Shown piece by piece: positions 26,914 through 35,889 of a stretch of DNA of 64,000 nt. The notes beneath the pieces were generated by a model. The model did no database searches. It saw only the letters and a program-made list of their open reading frames with translations, and was not told the DNA's origin. Numbering within the stretch: the first letter of the stretch is position 1; every line of letters starts with the position of its first letter. The stretch is from Sporomusaceae bacterium. GTDB lineage: Bacteria > Bacillota > Negativicutes > Acidaminococcales > JAJUGR01. The stretch lies in the NCBI GenBank assembly GCA_029265905.1, contig JAJUGR010000011.1, positions 1 to 64,000 of the forward strand. Direction: 5' to 3'. Made by a program: the position numbers and the translations under genes.

Positions 26914-28122
26914 TCAGCACTCCCTGGACCACAAGGAGGCCATTGCCGGCCCGCCCCCGACGCACAGCGAGGCGCCGCCGAGCGTCAAATTCAAGCGTTC
27001 CATCTCATGCAGCAGCGACACGACAATCCGCAAGCCGGTCGAGCCGACCGGATGGCCAAGGGCGATGCCGGAGCCGTTGTGGTTCACCTTGTCCAGATCA
27101 ATTTCAATGCCGCGTTCTTGTTTCAGCGCCCGGCCCACGCCCAGCCACTGGGCGGCAAATGCCTCGTTGATTTCCCAGTAGTCAATATCGCCGAACTGCA
27201 ATTGCGCGGCCTGCAGCGCCTTGGGAATGGCAACGGCCGGGCCGATCCCCATAAGCTTCGGCTCCACGCCTTCGCTTACAATGCTGACCAGCTTGCCCAA
27301 CGGCTTCAAACCTAACTCCCGCGCTTTATCCCGCGACATGACGATCACGGCGGAGGCGCCGTCGTTGATGCCGGACGCATTAGCCGCCGTCACGACGCCG
27401 TCTTTTTTAAACACCGGCGCCAGTTTGCCGAGCGACTCCAGCGTGCAGCCGCGGATTAAATGTTCGTCGGTGTCGAAGAAAGACGTTCCTTTTTTCGCCC
27501 GGATTTCAACCGGCACAATTTCCTTTTTGAAGCGCCCCGCGTCGATTGCCTGCGCGGCGCGTGAATGGCTCAATACCGCCAGTTCATCACATTCCTGCCG
27601 GGTAATGCCATACAACTCCGCCACATTTTCCGCCGTCATGCCCATGTGTCCTGGCACAAGCTCGTCATGCAAGCCGTCATGCAGCATGGAATCTTCGATC
27701 GTGCCCGCCGCCATCCGATAGCCGCGGCGCGCTTTTGGCAACATGTAGGGCGCATTCGTCATGCTTTCCACCCCGACAACCAGACCGACCTCCGTTTTGC
27801 CCAGCATGATGTTGTTGGCGGCAATCTCCAGCGCCCGCATGCCAGAAGCGCAATTTTGATTGACGCTGACCGCTGAGCTCCGGTACGGCAGCCCGATCCG
27901 CATCGCCACCTGCCGCGCGGGCAAAGAGCCCTGCATGCCGGCATAAAGCTGCCCCATGACAATTTCGTCGACCATGTCCGGCTCGATGCCGGCCCGTTCA
28001 ACCGCCGCCTTGCCGACCGTCATCGCCAGTTCCCGGGCGGAGACGTCAGCCAATGAACCCATAAACTTGCCGATCGCGGTCCGGCAGGCACTAACAACGA
28101 CAACCTCTTTCGTATTCATCAT
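26914..28122 (-). CDS. thiolase (acetyl-CoA acyltransferase)
   Basis: 402 residues. The catalytic triad is visible: nucleophile C91 (NQNCASG), His near 357 (GHPVGSTG) and Cys near 387 (CVGGGPAMASL). It cleaves or forms 3-ketoacyl-CoA. It is the last gene of the ato operon, separated from the first thiolase gene by a hairpin. The C-terminal GGGPAMA differs from the GGGQGIA of its neighbour, so the two may prefer different chain lengths or branched substrates. Confidence 0.92.
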   Translation of the reverse strand: MMNTKEVVVVSACRTAIGKFMGSLADVSARELAMTVGKAAVERAGIEPDMVDEIVMGQLYAGMQGSLPARQVAMRIGLPYRSSAVSVNQNCASGMRALEIAANNIMLGKTEVGLVVGVESMTNAPYMLPKARRGYRMAAGTIEDSMLHDGLHDELVPGHMGMTAENVAELYGITRQECDELAVLSHSRAAQAIDAGRFKKEIVPVEIRAKKGTSFFDTDEHLIRGCTLESLGKLAPVFKKDGVVTAANASGINDGASAVIVMSRDKARELGLKPLGKLVSIVSEGVEPKLMGIGPAVAIPKALQAAQLQFGDIDYWEINEAFAAQWLGVGRALKQERGIEIDLDKVNHNGSGIALGHPVGSTGLRIVVSLLHEMERLNLTLGGASLCVGGGPAMASLWSREC

Positions 28123-28167
28123 TTCCCTCCATTCAGGATAGCTTATCGCTAGTCAAGCTGATTGAAA

Positions 28168-28206
28168 GACAGGCGCGTTAGGAAGTTTCCTTCTTAACGC
28201 GCCTGT
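28168..28206 (-). terminator. hairpin between the two thiolase genes
   Basis: A 13-bp perfect stem with a 13-nt loop, 5 bp after the upstream thiolase stop; the minus strand continues TTTCAATC. It may terminate part of the transcription, lowering expression of the last thiolase. Confidence 0.65.
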
Positions 28207-28210
28207 CTTG

Positions 28211-29389
28211 TCACAGCGCTTCTACAACAGCGGCAATCCCTTGTCCGCCGCCGATGCAAAGCGTAGCCAAGCCGCGTTTTGCATTGCGTTGTTTCATGGA
28301 ATGCAGCAGCGATACCAAGATGCGCGCCCCGCTGGCGCCGATCGGATGCCCGAGCGCAATCGCGCCGCCGTTGACATTCACTTTTTCCTGAGGGAAAGCA
28401 AGTTCTTTTCCTACCGCCAAAAATTGCGCGGCAAAAGCTTCGTTGGCTTCGATCAAATCAAGGTCGTTGACGGTCAGGCCGGCTTTCGCCAAGGCTTTTT
28501 GCGTCGCCGGGATCGGACCGATACCCATCACGCGCGGTTCCACGCCGCCGGCCGCACAGGCGACCAGTTTGGCGATCGGCTTTACGCCCAGTTCTTTCAC
28601 CTTTTCCCCGGACAAGACCAACATGGCGGCCGCCCCGTCATTAATGCCGGAGGCGTTGCCCGCGGTTACCGTGCCGTCCTTTTTAAAGGCGGTTCGCAAA
28701 CCGGCCAGCGCTTCCAGGGATGCGTCGCCCTTGACGAACTCGTCTGTGTCGAATATCTTTTCGCCTTTTTTGCTTTTGAGAACAACCGGCACGATTTCAT
28801 CCTTGAAGGCGCCGGCAGCGATAGCAGCCGCCGCTTTTTTCTGTGATTCGTACGCCAATTGATCCTGAGCTTCGCGGGTGATGCCAAATTCCGCCGCCAC
28901 ATTTTCCGCCGTAATGCCCATGTGATAGTCTTCAAACGCGCACCACAGCCCATCTTGAATCATGATGTCCATGATCTTGTCATGCCCCATGCGGTGGCCC
29001 CAGCGCGCCTTGTTCAAAACATACGGGGCGTTTGACATGCTTTCCATGCCACCGGCAACCACCAAGTCCGCGTCGCCGCTGATGATCGCCTGCGCCGCCA
29101 GCATAACTGATTTCAAGCCGGATCCGCACACTTTATTAACGGTGTAAGAGGACACCCCTGCCGGAATCCCTGCTTTTATCGCTGCCTGTCGGGCCGGATT
29201 TTGCCCTAAGCCTGCCTGCAGCACGTTGCCCAAAATCACTTCATCGACCGCTTCCGGCGCAACTTGCGCCCGCTTGAGCGTTTCTTTGACAACGATTGCG
29301 CCTAAATCCACCGCTTGCATTGAAGCTAGCGAGCCATTGAAGGAACCGATCGCGGTGCGCACTGGACTGGCAATATATACCTCTTTCAT
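28211..29389 (-). CDS. atoB: acetyl-CoA C-acetyltransferase (AtoB-like)
   Basis: 392 residues, the standard biosynthetic/AtoB length. C88 (NKVCGSG), His near 348 (GHPIGASG) and Cys near 378 (LCIGGGQG) form the active site. It splits acetoacetyl-CoA to two acetyl-CoA after CoA transfer. 39 bp downstream of the AtoE permease gene. Confidence 0.95.
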   Translation of the reverse strand: MKEVYIASPVRTAIGSFNGSLASMQAVDLGAIVVKETLKRAQVAPEAVDEVILGNVLQAGLGQNPARQAAIKAGIPAGVSSYTVNKVCGSGLKSVMLAAQAIISGDADLVVAGGMESMSNAPYVLNKARWGHRMGHDKIMDIMIQDGLWCAFEDYHMGITAENVAAEFGITREAQDQLAYESQKKAAAAIAAGAFKDEIVPVVLKSKKGEKIFDTDEFVKGDASLEALAGLRTAFKKDGTVTAGNASGINDGAAAMLVLSGEKVKELGVKPIAKLVACAAGGVEPRVMGIGPIPATQKALAKAGLTVNDLDLIEANEAFAAQFLAVGKELAFPQEKVNVNGGAIALGHPIGASGARILVSLLHSMKQRNAKRGLATLCIGGGQGIAAVVEAL

Positions 29390-29428
29390 TAGTGGAACCC
29401 CCTTGTGTATTTTTACTATGCCGCCTTG

Positions 29429-30853
29429 TTACTGCATGATGGGCGGTACATAGTCCAGCGTCAATCCCAGAACATACAGCATAATCAAAACGACTGGGAC
29501 ATGGATGAAGAATTGCAGCATCGCAAAACCGGCCAGGTCACGCGCCTTGATCCCCGACACGCCGAGAAGCGGCAGCATCCAAAACGGATTGATAAAGTTA
29601 GGCAGCGCTTCCGCCGCATTGTACACCTGGACAATCCAGGCCAAGTTGCATTTGAGCTGGTTAGCAGCTTCCAAAACATACGGCGCTTCAACAACCCACT
29701 TGCCGCCGCCCGAAGGAAGCAGCAGGCCAGCCACCGCAGAATAGATGCCGACCGTAACCGGAAGGGTTTCTTTCGTTGAAATCGATACGAAGAAGTGCGC
29801 CAAGATTTCGTTCAGGCCAGACCCCATCAGCATGCCGAAAATACCGGCGTAAAGCGGGAACTGGATGAAAACGCCTGCCGACATCGGAATCGCTTTGCCG
29901 CAAGCCTTCAGGAAATTCCTCGGGGTCCAGTGGAAAAGCATGCCGATGATCAAGAGTCCAAAGGTATAGTTGTTCAAGTCGAGCGCCGCAAGGCCACCCT
30001 TCGTGCTCAGCACGGTATAGAGGTACCCCAAGCCAAGCGCCACAACCACGAGCGTCAAAATCGGGCTGTATTCCAGGTATTCGCCCGGCGTTTTAGGTTT
30101 GGCGTCGACTTCTTCTTCCTCATCTTTATATTGCAGACCGGCCATTTCCGCCGTCTTAGCATGTTCAGCCGAAGGAGCGGATGCATAGGCAATCCAGAAA
30201 GAAACGCCTACCAGTATGATAATCATGACTAAATTCTGCCAGGTGAAAAGCGTCATATCCAAGCCAATCGTACCGCTGATTTTATAGAGCGCGGGCGGAA
30301 TGGAACTTTTCGTCGCCATCATCAAGGCAGCCGAGGAAGATAACCCAAGTGCCCAGACGCTGCACAGACCGAGGTAGCCAGCCGCGCCAATCGCACGGTA
30401 ATCAACGCCCTTGACCCGTTTGGAAATTTCCCGGCTTAAGAATGCCGCCAGCACCAGGCTGAACCCCCAGCAAATCAGAGATGACAACATGGCGATCAGG
30501 CCGACATAAGCAACCGCAAACCGCGGCGTCTTCGGCACGGAAGCGAGATGCACGAGCAATTTTTTGATCGGTTTAGAAACGGCAACAACATAGCCGGTTA
30601 TGATAACAAATGCCATCTGCATTGTGAAAGGCACCAGGCTCCAGAACGATTTGCCAAAATCATTGGCAACCTGCATCGGGGTTCTCCCCAAGAACAACGC
30701 GATTGCGCCAACCAACGCGACAGCAATAGCCGCGAAAACGTAGGCATCTGGAAACCATTTTTCGCTCCAATCCGCCAGCGCCATGCCGACGCGGGCCATG
30801 AAACCTTGTTCGCTGGACTTAGCGGGACATTTTTCGGTGTACTCTTGATTCAT
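29429..30853 (-). CDS. atoE: short-chain fatty acid transporter AtoE
   Basis: 474 residues, about 12 helices. Family features (TIGR00366 type) include WALGLSSSAALMMA near 170 and the conserved LLPSGGGKWVVEAPY near 388. It imports short-chain fatty acids such as butyrate or acetoacetate. AAGGGG precedes the ATG. Placed between CoA-transferase and thiolase genes as in atoDAEB of E. coli. Confidence 0.93.
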   Translation of the reverse strand: MNQEYTEKCPAKSSEQGFMARVGMALADWSEKWFPDAYVFAAIAVALVGAIALFLGRTPMQVANDFGKSFWSLVPFTMQMAFVIITGYVVAVSKPIKKLLVHLASVPKTPRFAVAYVGLIAMLSSLICWGFSLVLAAFLSREISKRVKGVDYRAIGAAGYLGLCSVWALGLSSSAALMMATKSSIPPALYKISGTIGLDMTLFTWQNLVMIIILVGVSFWIAYASAPSAEHAKTAEMAGLQYKDEEEEVDAKPKTPGEYLEYSPILTLVVVALGLGYLYTVLSTKGGLAALDLNNYTFGLLIIGMLFHWTPRNFLKACGKAIPMSAGVFIQFPLYAGIFGMLMGSGLNEILAHFFVSISTKETLPVTVGIYSAVAGLLLPSGGGKWVVEAPYVLEAANQLKCNLAWIVQVYNAAEALPNFINPFWMLPLLGVSGIKARDLAGFAMLQFFIHVPVVLIMLYVLGLTLDYVPPIMQ

Positions 30854-30887
30854 GATTTTTCCCCTTTCTTACCTTTCCATGCGTTCC

Positions 30888-31544
30888 TTATTCGAATCCC
30901 GGCATTGTTTTGAGTCCGTTGCTGATGATCAGCGAGGCCTCCGTCTTGGCCTGAACTTCTTCCAAGGTCACGCCAGGAGCCAATTCCTCCAGCACCAGGC
31001 CGTCTTGTGTCATGCGAATTAATGCCAATTCCGTGACAATGACTGAAACGACGCCTTTGCCGGTAAGCGGCAGGGTGCATTGCTTCAAAATTTTTGCGCC
31101 GCCGTCTTTTGCCGTATGCTCCATGGCAACAACCACTTTTTTCGCCCCGACAACCAGATCCATGGCCCCGCCCATACCCGGCACCATTTTGCCCGGCACC
31201 ATGTAATTTGCCAGGTTGCCTTGTTCATCCACCTGCAACCCGCCCAAAACGGTAACATCCAGATGCCCGCCCCGAACCAGCTCAAATGATTTCAAGCTGT
31301 CGAACATAGCGGCCCCGGGAATAATGCCGGCCGGTTGGCCGCCCGCGTTCACCAGGTCAGCATCCACCTCTTGCAGCGGCCCCAGGCCGACAAAGCCATT
31401 TTCCGAATGCAGGGTAACCCGGACATCTGCCGGTAGAAAATCCGGCACCAGGGTCGGCAGACCAATGCCCAAATTGACAATGTCGCCGTCCTTCATCTCA
31501 AGCGCGACGCGTTTGGCGATAATCTCCTTGCTGCTTAAAGCCAT
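30888..31544 (-). CDS. atoA: CoA-transferase subunit B (AtoA-like)
   Basis: 218 residues. The catalytic glutamate is E48 in SENGFVGLG, followed by the conserved [11 protein letters not shown] region. With AtoD it moves CoA from acetyl-CoA (or a similar donor) to acetoacetate or a short-chain acid. Starts 3 bp after the atoD-like stop. Confidence 0.95.
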   Translation of the reverse strand: MALSSKEIIAKRVALEMKDGDIVNLGIGLPTLVPDFLPADVRVTLHSENGFVGLGPLQEVDADLVNAGGQPAGIIPGAAMFDSLKSFELVRGGHLDVTVLGGLQVDEQGNLANYMVPGKMVPGMGGAMDLVVGAKKVVVAMEHTAKDGGAKILKQCTLPLTGKGVVSVIVTELALIRMTQDGLVLEELAPGVTLEEVQAKTEASLIISNGLKTMPGFE

Positions 31545-31547
31545 ACC

Positions 31548-32204
31548 TTACACCCCTTTCCCCAGAACAAGCCAGTCAACGACAATACCCGGCACCATGA
31601 CTTCGTCCGGATCAATCTCGCCAACCTCTACAATCTCGCCAACTTCAGCAATAACGCACTCAGCCGCCATCGCCATCGGCGCATTGAAGTTGCGCGCACT
31701 GCGGCGGAAAACCAGATTCCCAGCCTTATCGGCTTTGGCCGCATAGACTAGAGCCACATCCGCACGCAGCGGCAGTTCCAATAAGTATTCCTTGCCCGCC
31801 ACGGTCAACTTTTGTTTTCCTTCTTCAACCGCCGTGCCAACGCCGGTCGGCGTCAGAATGCCGCCCAGCCCGCTGCCGCCGGCCCGGATCCGCTCCGCCA
31901 GCGTACCTTGCGGCGTTAAATCGACCTGCATCTCACCGGCGATCATTTGCCGGCCCGTTTCGGGATTGGTGCCGACGTGAGAAACGATCGCCCGCTTAAC
32001 CTGGCGGTTCACCACCCATTTGCCGACGCCAAGATCCGGCCGTGCCGTATCGTTGCAAATTAGCGTCAAATCCTGGATCCCCTTCGCCGCGATCGCTTCT
32101 GTCAAGCCATGCGGGGTGCCGACACCAAGAAAGCCGCCCACCATCACCGTCATCCCGTCCTGCACACGTGTGACGGCCTCTTCAAGCGTTGTTACCTTTC
32201 TCAA
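31548..32204 (-). CDS. atoD: CoA-transferase subunit A (AtoD-like)
   Basis: 218 residues from TTG 32204, chosen because AAGGAGGT lies 7 nt before it and homologues start at this residue; the longer open frame to 32264 would run into the promoter. The glycine-rich [10 protein letters not shown] motif is near residue 20. First gene of the operon, with a leader of about 33 nt from the sigma-54 promoter. Confidence 0.95.
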   Translation of the reverse strand: MRKVTTLEEAVTRVQDGMTVMVGGFLGVGTPHGLTEAIAAKGIQDLTLICNDTARPDLGVGKWVVNRQVKRAIVSHVGTNPETGRQMIAGEMQVDLTPQGTLAERIRAGGSGLGGILTPTGVGTAVEEGKQKLTVAGKEYLLELPLRADVALVYAAKADKAGNLVFRRSARNFNAPMAMAAECVIAEVGEIVEVGEIDPDEVMVPGIVVDWLVLGKGV

Positions 32205-32247
32205 TTCGCCTACCTCCTTTTTTCTGAATACTACGACAGTACGCTTA

Positions 32248-32263
32248 TGCAAAAAGCGTGCCA
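32248..32263 (-). promoter_or_regulatory. sigma-54 promoter of the ato operon
   Basis: The minus strand reads TGGCACGCTTTTTGCA, a perfect -24/-12 element with 5-bp spacing, 44 bp before the atoD-like start. The AtoC-like activator gene lies directly upstream. Confidence 0.92.
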
Positions 32264-32271
32264 AAACAAAA

Positions 32272-32301
32272 CCCCCTTGGAAAGCAAGCTTTCCAAGGGG
32301 G
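32272..32301 (-). terminator. terminator of the AtoS/AtoC-like genes
   Basis: A 13-bp perfect stem with a CAAG loop, followed on the minus strand by TTTTGTTTTGG. It lies between the activator gene and the sigma-54 promoter, so ato expression depends on the latter. Confidence 0.9.
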
Positions 32302-32329
32302 TGAGAAAATATTTCATCAATTCTGACGT

Positions 32330-32363
32330 CTACTTTTTACGCAGTGCGGCTACTTTTTGCGCA
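32330..32363. promoter_or_regulatory. candidate AtoC-like activator sites
   Basis: CTACTTTTTACGCA (32330-32343) and CTACTTTTTGCGCA (32350-32363) are 14-bp direct repeats with one mismatch, offset 20 bp, about 95-125 bp upstream of the expected sigma-54 start. Position and phasing fit enhancer sites. Confidence 0.55.
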
Positions 32364-32372
32364 CTATTTTGT

Positions 32373-33758
32373 CTATTCTTCGTCAAGTCCATATTCCTCA
32401 ATTTTATATTGCAAAGCCCGGCGGCTCATTTCCAAATCACGCGCGGTCTTCATGCGATTGCCACCGTTGCAGCGCAGGACGCGGGCAATCGCAGTGCGCT
32501 CCGTCTCCTTCAAAATGTCGCGCAATTTTTTCCCTTCCCAGCAGGCCGTCCCGTCCTGCTCATCCGGGTCATTCGCCTTTGTCACGTTTGCGATATGCGG
32601 CGGCAAATCCTCGGCAAAAATGATTCGGCCACTGCCCATGACAACCGCCCGTTCAACCACGTTGGACAGTTCCCTTATATTGCCCGGCCAGCGATAGGCT
32701 TCCAGCAAGGCCAGGGCCTCCGAATCAAAGTCATCCACTTCCCGGCCCATCTCATGCGCGTATTTTTGCAAAAACAGCCTGGCCAAAAGAGCAATGTCTT
32801 CCCGCCGCTCCCGAAGCGAAGGCATGTGAATATTGACGACAGCAAGCCGGTAATACAAATCTTCCCGGAAAGCCCCCTTCGCCACCATGTCGGGAAGCGA
32901 GCGGTTGGTCGCGGCCACAATGCGGATATCCGTCTTCACTGTCTGGCTGCCGCCGACGCGTTCAAACTCGTGCTCCTGCAGCACCCTGAGCAGCTTAACC
33001 TGCACAGACAACGGCATTTCGCCGATTTCGTCCAGGAAAATCGTTCCCTTGTCCGCCAGCTCAAAACGACCGAGCCGGCGGCTGGCGGCATTCGTAAACG
33101 CACCTTTTTCATGCCCGAACAATTCACTTTCCAGCAGCGTTTCCGGCAAGGCGCTGCAGTTCACTTTGATCAGCGGTCCGCCCGCTCTGGCGCTGTTGTA
33201 GTGGATCAGGTTGACCATCACTTCCTTGCCGGTTCCGCTTTCTCCGGTGATCAGCACCGTCGCCGGCGTCATGGCGACACGCGCCGCCGCCTCATAAATG
33301 CGCTTCATCTTGGGCGAGTTGGTCAGCACTTTGTCAAAGCCATAGGCCGAAGACAGCTCCTGGCGCAGCAGCTTAGCCTCCGCGGCCAATTGCCGGGAAG
33401 TTACGGCCCGATTGATCAACAGTTTTATTTCATCAAGGTTAAACGGCTTGATGACGTAGTCAAAAGCGCCCAGTTTCATCGCTTCGACGGCCGAATTCAC
33501 TTCAGCAAAGGCGGTCATCAGGATAACGGCCGCCGAAACCTGCTCCTGCCTGAACGTGCGAAACGCAGCCAAACCATCCAACCTCGGCATCCGGACGTCC
33601 ATAATGACGACCTCCGGCGCCTCCCGTTTGGCGACTTCGAGCGCCATCAAGCCGTCGGACGCTTCCACGACTTCATAGCCCTCCCTGCGCAGGACCAGGC
33701 AGAGCAACGCCCGCACGCTGTCTTCGTCGTCTACCACCAAAATCTTATTGTTGAGCAT
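32373..33758 (-). CDS. atoC: sigma-54-dependent response regulator, AtoC-like
   Basis: 461 residues: receiver (1-120; phosphorylated D54, K104), AAA+ (about 140-375; Walker A GESGTGKE 172-179; Walker B FLDE 241-244) and a C-terminal Fis-type HTH. The sigma-54 contact loop reads GAFTNA (219-224) instead of GAFTGA, an unusual Gly-to-Asn change in the most conserved loop of the class. It overlaps the kinase gene by 14 bp and sits directly upstream of the ato operon, its expected target. Confidence 0.93.
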   Translation of the reverse strand: MLNNKILVVDDEDSVRALLCLVLRREGYEVVEASDGLMALEVAKREAPEVVIMDVRMPRLDGLAAFRTFRQEQVSAAVILMTAFAEVNSAVEAMKLGAFDYVIKPFNLDEIKLLINRAVTSRQLAAEAKLLRQELSSAYGFDKVLTNSPKMKRIYEAAARVAMTPATVLITGESGTGKEVMVNLIHYNSARAGGPLIKVNCSALPETLLESELFGHEKGAFTNAASRRLGRFELADKGTIFLDEIGEMPLSVQVKLLRVLQEHEFERVGGSQTVKTDIRIVAATNRSLPDMVAKGAFREDLYYRLAVVNIHMPSLRERREDIALLARLFLQKYAHEMGREVDDFDSEALALLEAYRWPGNIRELSNVVERAVVMGSGRIIFAEDLPPHIANVTKANDPDEQDGTACWEGKKLRDILKETERTAIARVLRCNGGNRMKTARDLEMSRRALQYKIEEYGLDEE

Positions 33759-35607
33759 ACATCTGCACCCCGACCTTCCGTACTCTGGGAATAAACAGGC
33801 GGATCAACAGCCCCCCGCCCGGATTGTCCTCCAGATAAATTTGCCCACCCTGGGCGAGAACAATTCGCTGCACAACCGACATGCCCAGGCCTGTGCCGGC
33901 GCGTTTTGTCGTGAAAAAGGGATCGAACACTTTTTCGCGTTTCTCCGCCGGTATCCCCGGGCCGCTGTCGGCAATGACCACTTCCGCCTCATCACGTTCA
34001 GGCAAGAAGTGAGCGCGCACCGAAATTCTCCCCCCCTGCTCCAACGCTTGCACCGCATTGATCAGTAGGTTCAAGAAAACCTGTTTAAATTGCTCTTCGT
34101 CCAACTCCAACAAGGGCAGCTTTTCATTTAAATCAAGATGAAACACGATGTTTTGTTTGGCCGCCCGGTTCTGAATCAGCATCACCACTTCTTCAAGCAC
34201 CCGGCAAATATTCGTGGGCGAAATTGTTGCTTCGCAAGGGCGGGCAAAATAAAGCAGCGATTCGATAATGTGGTTCATCCGATTCGCCTCTCTGAGCATA
34301 AGCGGAATATACGTCGCTCGCTCCTCATCCGTCCCTGCTTGTTGAAAATACTGCAAAAACCCCTGGATGCTTGTCAGAGGGTTGCGGATTTCATGCGCGA
34401 CGCCGGCCATCAGCTCTCCCAGCGTCGCCAGCCGGTCAGCCCGGCTGACCTGGGCTTCCAGCCGTTTTTTTTCGCTCAGATCCTTAAACACGACAACCGC
34501 GCCGATGCTGTCGCCTTTGAGATTTTTTAGCAGCGAAGTGGAAATGCTTATCCAGATCGTGCCGCGTTTGACCGGATAGTCGATTTCACCGCCGATATAG
34601 GACGCCCCGGTGCTCAGCGTGTCCAGCAGCAAACTATGGAACCACTCGTGCTGGCAAAAGACTTCCTTATATGACCTGCCGATCAGTTCCTGCGCCGTAA
34701 ACCCGGTCAAGGCTTCGGCCGCATGATTGACGGCGGTAATTTTCGCCTCCGTATCTACGGAAATGATGCCGTCCGCCATGCTGTCCATGATGTTTTCCCG
34801 CAGCGAGCGCGCGTCGCCCAAGTCTTCGGCCAGGTTGTTGATCGTTGCGGCAATTTCTCCCATTTCGCCGCGCATGCCAACTATGCGGGTGGACAAATCA
34901 AAGCGTATTTTGCGCAAGCCCTCCACGATGCACTGTACGTCGCCGACAACGCTGTCGGTGAAAGCCAGAATCAGCACCAGGCTGAGCAGGAGGCCAAACC
35001 CGATAGCAAAAAACACGCTGCGGTCCATCGCTACCAGTTGCGCATCGACATCGTTCGTCAGCTCATTCGCCCAAATATAGCCGATGACCTGTCCGTTCCG
35101 TTCAATCGGACGCATGGCATTCATGATGTCGCCGCGGACCAGCGACCCGAACTCAACCTTGTACACGTTGCCCGCCATGACCTGCCGCCCTGGGTGATCC
35201 TCCTGTATCGACCAGCCGATCGTGTGGCCAAACTTCTCTGATGGCCCATAGGCGACGATCGCATCAAGCTCCCGCGAATAAAAACCAACGCCCAAGCCCG
35301 GACTTGAACGGGCCAGTTCATCTGCCACACCGGCCAGTTCCGCGTTCAAGGCGCGGATCTTTTCTTCCCGTGACAGTCCTTGCACGTCAGCGCGGCGCAA
35401 AATAGCTTCATATCCGCCCGCATCCAGCTTTGAATCCAGCAGGATTGTAAACGCCGCCAATTTGCTTTTCTTCTCTTCCAGCAGGTAAAACTCCGCGCTT
35501 TGTTTCATCGCATAACCGGCAACAAGAATCGGCACGCTGATCAAAATGAAGGACAGCAGCATTACCCGCCCGCGCAGCGTTTGCGTCCAATAATTAAGCA
35601 TAGGCAT
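33745..35607 (-). CDS. atoS: membrane sensor histidine kinase, AtoS-like
   Basis: 620 residues. TM1 (about 15-33), a Cache-like extracellular domain (34-197), TM2 (about 198-219), HAMP (220-265), PAS (270-375), HisKA with H405 in AGVAHEIRNPL, and HATPase with NLLINAVQAL, ADSGPGIP and GTGLGMSVV. It should sense a small ligand outside the membrane and phosphorylate the AtoC-like regulator encoded by the overlapping gene. The Met at residue 3 is an alternative start. Confidence 0.92.
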   Translation of the reverse strand: MPMLNYWTQTLRGRVMLLSFILISVPILVAGYAMKQSAEFYLLEEKKSKLAAFTILLDSKLDAGGYEAILRRADVQGLSREEKIRALNAELAGVADELARSSPGLGVGFYSRELDAIVAYGPSEKFGHTIGWSIQEDHPGRQVMAGNVYKVEFGSLVRGDIMNAMRPIERNGQVIGYIWANELTNDVDAQLVAMDRSVFFAIGFGLLLSLVLILAFTDSVVGDVQCIVEGLRKIRFDLSTRIVGMRGEMGEIAATINNLAEDLGDARSLRENIMDSMADGIISVDTEAKITAVNHAAEALTGFTAQELIGRSYKEVFCQHEWFHSLLLDTLSTGASYIGGEIDYPVKRGTIWISISTSLLKNLKGDSIGAVVVFKDLSEKKRLEAQVSRADRLATLGELMAGVAHEIRNPLTSIQGFLQYFQQAGTDEERATYIPLMLREANRMNHIIESLLYFARPCEATISPTNICRVLEEVVMLIQNRAAKQNIVFHLDLNEKLPLLELDEEQFKQVFLNLLINAVQALEQGGRISVRAHFLPERDEAEVVIADSGPGIPAEKREKVFDPFFTTKRAGTGLGMSVVQRIVLAQGGQIYLEDNPGGGLLIRLFIPRVRKVGVQMYAQQ

Positions 35608-35889
35608 CCCTTTCCGAACATTTATTTCCTTTCCGCTTACGGTATAAGTATACGCACTTTTTTGAAAAATTCATAGCATTTGAAACACTATATTATAAAC
35701 ATGCAGTTTTTGCAAGATAAAATGGCCAAAATGAACAAAAAGAGCATAATTAACGCCTTTTCTCTTTTTAATATTCAGCGTATATCTTTTTCTCTATAGT
35801 GTATACATTTTCGAAACACTTTACTTCCTTTTCGGAATAATGTAATGTTGTTTTGTATATTTCACAATCACTATCAAGGGGGAGAGACG

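Noticed and set aside
32109-33794. 561-codon plus-strand open frame
   Set aside because: Runs across the sigma-54 promoter, terminator and atoC on the other strand; no ribosome site.
35700-35716. Possible sigma-54 site ATGCAGTTTTTGCA upstream of pyc/atoS
   Set aside because: The -12 half fits but the -24 half lacks the GG doublet in either orientation.
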